6,463 nucleotides of DNA from Promethearchaeota archaeon. GTDB taxonomy: Archaea; Asgardarchaeota; Lokiarchaeia; Sigynarchaeales; MK-D1. Positions within the stretch are counted from its first letter, which is position 1. Each line of letters starts with the position of its first letter. The stretch lies in NCBI GenBank assembly GCA_016839385.1, contig JAEOUK010000735.1:1-6463 (forward strand). Direction: 5' to 3'. A program made the position numbers and the translations under genes. The notes below the pieces were generated by a model that was not told the origin of the DNA, did not search any database, and saw only the letters and a list, made by a program, of their open reading frames with translations. Shown one piece after another: positions 5,737-6,463 of this stretch.

Positions 5737-6463
5737 AATTCTTATCTCGATATTTTGGATTCAAAGCTAAAACATCCCGCACAATTTCAACAGGGTTTGA
5801 TTCCACACCCTTTTTCTTGAAAAATGTGCAGATGTTGTTAATATCCCGAGTAACTAATTCTGTTGCATTTGGGTGGTTCCAATCTTCCCACTGAGGCCAA
5901 TCAATAATTAGAATTTGGTCGTCTGGATCCAATAAAATATTGAATTCGCATAGATCTCCATGAATCACATGTGCTTGTGAAAAATACAATTTGTATTCAC
6001 GTATAATTTCATTGAAATGAATCTCAGGTGAATTTAATTCGTCGAACTTGCTAATTTCTTCACCTTGAATAATGCTCATAACAACTACATGGCGATTTTG
6101 TGCAATTGGTTTGGGTGTTCGCAAATTTAATTTTGCAACTCTTTTCAAACCTTCAAATTCTCGCTTTGCTGATAACCTACTTACATATAACCACGAAGTA
6201 TGTGTACGTTCTTCGACATAAGAACGATATTTTCGAACATTTCGAAAACTTGTTTGTCCTAAACGATGTATTTTTAATGCTACTTGTTTGTCGTCTTTAG
6301 TGAGACACCTGTACACATCTGATTCCTTGCCCTTTCCTAATGGAGGTCCTATTGACTCAATATACCCCTTACTAAACAATGTATGAAGAGCTAAAATATC
6401 ATATCCCTCACTATTCAGACAATATGCTACAGATCCTACCTTATTTCTTTGTAATAGTCCAAA
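5735..6463 (-). CDS. rio2: RIO2-family atypical protein kinase, 5' end beyond window
   Basis: This is a RIO2 kinase/ATPase, which in archaea and eukaryotes acts in maturation of the small ribosomal subunit. The frame is open through the right edge, giving 242 visible residues; the TTG at 6379 is internal. The first 28 residues (containing VAYCLNSEGYDILALHTLF) are the end of the N-terminal winged-helix domain typical of RIO2. Next come the nucleotide loop GPPLGKGKESDVY, the ATP lysine in VALKIHRLG, the catalytic loop VIHGDLCEFNILL (Asp and Asn present), and the metal-binding Asp in IIDWPQW followed by HPNA. Counting from the TTG, these are K36, D142, N147 and D160. All key residues are intact. 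Archaeal RIO2 proteins run to about 280-300 residues, so some 40-60 are missing outside the window. The MFS gene follows after 10 nt, likely co-transcribed. Confidence 0.95.
   Translation of the reverse strand, partial: FGLLQRNKVGSVAYCLNSEGYDILALHTLFSKGYIESIGPPLGKGKESDVYRCLTKDDKQVALKIHRLGQTSFRNVRKYRSYVEERTHTSWLYVSRLSAKREFEGLKRVAKLNLRTPKPIAQNRHVVVMSIIQGEEISKFDELNSPEIHFNEIIREYKLYFSQAHVIHGDLCEFNILLDPDDQILIIDWPQWEDWNHPNATELVTRDINNICTFFKKKGVESNPVEIVRDVLALNPKYRDKN

Noticed and set aside
1..6463. CRISPR array, insertion sequence, integrase site, tRNA or rRNA
   Set aside because: No regular direct repeats, transposase or integrase motifs, or structured RNA patterns were seen on either strand.

Overview
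The window looks like a piece of an AT-rich archaeal chromosome, most likely from an Asgard archaeon. The evidence is a RIO2-type kinase, a short single-domain Sm-like (SmAP/LSm) protein, TATA-like boxes with one apparently leaderless gene, T-tracts instead of hairpin terminators, and a membrane protein whose N-terminus reads like a gelsolin-fold domain. Gelsolin-like proteins in archaea are known from Asgard lineages. The lineage is inferred; there is no rRNA or other decisive marker here.

Layout, left to right. (1) Positions 1-241, plus strand: C-terminal end of an AhpD/carboxymuconolactone-decarboxylase-like, peroxidase-related protein, cut by the window edge. (2) Positions 291-1838, minus strand, convergent with the first gene: a 515-residue protein with one membrane helix near each end and a large Ala/Gly/Leu/Pro-rich outer domain containing a degenerate internal duplication. 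It is clearly richer in GC than its neighbours and I do not recognise the family. (3) Positions 2046-3712, minus strand: a tight two-gene unit, a class I SAM methyltransferase followed with a 4-nt overlap by a protein with a gelsolin-like N-terminal domain, four membrane helices and a charged cytosolic tail. (4) Positions 3713-3813: a divergent promoter region. (5) Positions 3814-4523, plus strand: the Sm-like gene and a gamma-glutamylcyclotransferase-like gene 26 nt downstream. (6) Positions 4510-6463, minus strand: RIO2 kinase (N-terminus outside the window) followed 10 nt later by a 12-helix MFS transporter whose 3' end overlaps the cyclotransferase gene tail-to-tail by 14 nt.

The RIO2 kinase (small-subunit maturation) and the Sm-like protein (RNA binding) are conserved information-processing genes. 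The peroxidase-related protein, cyclotransferase-like enzyme and MFS exporter are housekeeping or stress-type genes. The two unusual loci are the methyltransferase/gelsolin-like membrane protein pair and the two-helix ectodomain protein. The former is the best candidate for an undescribed system: it may link a cytoskeleton-type fold to a membrane. No mobile element, CRISPR array, tRNA or rRNA was seen. No gene-free stretch exceeds about 210 nt.
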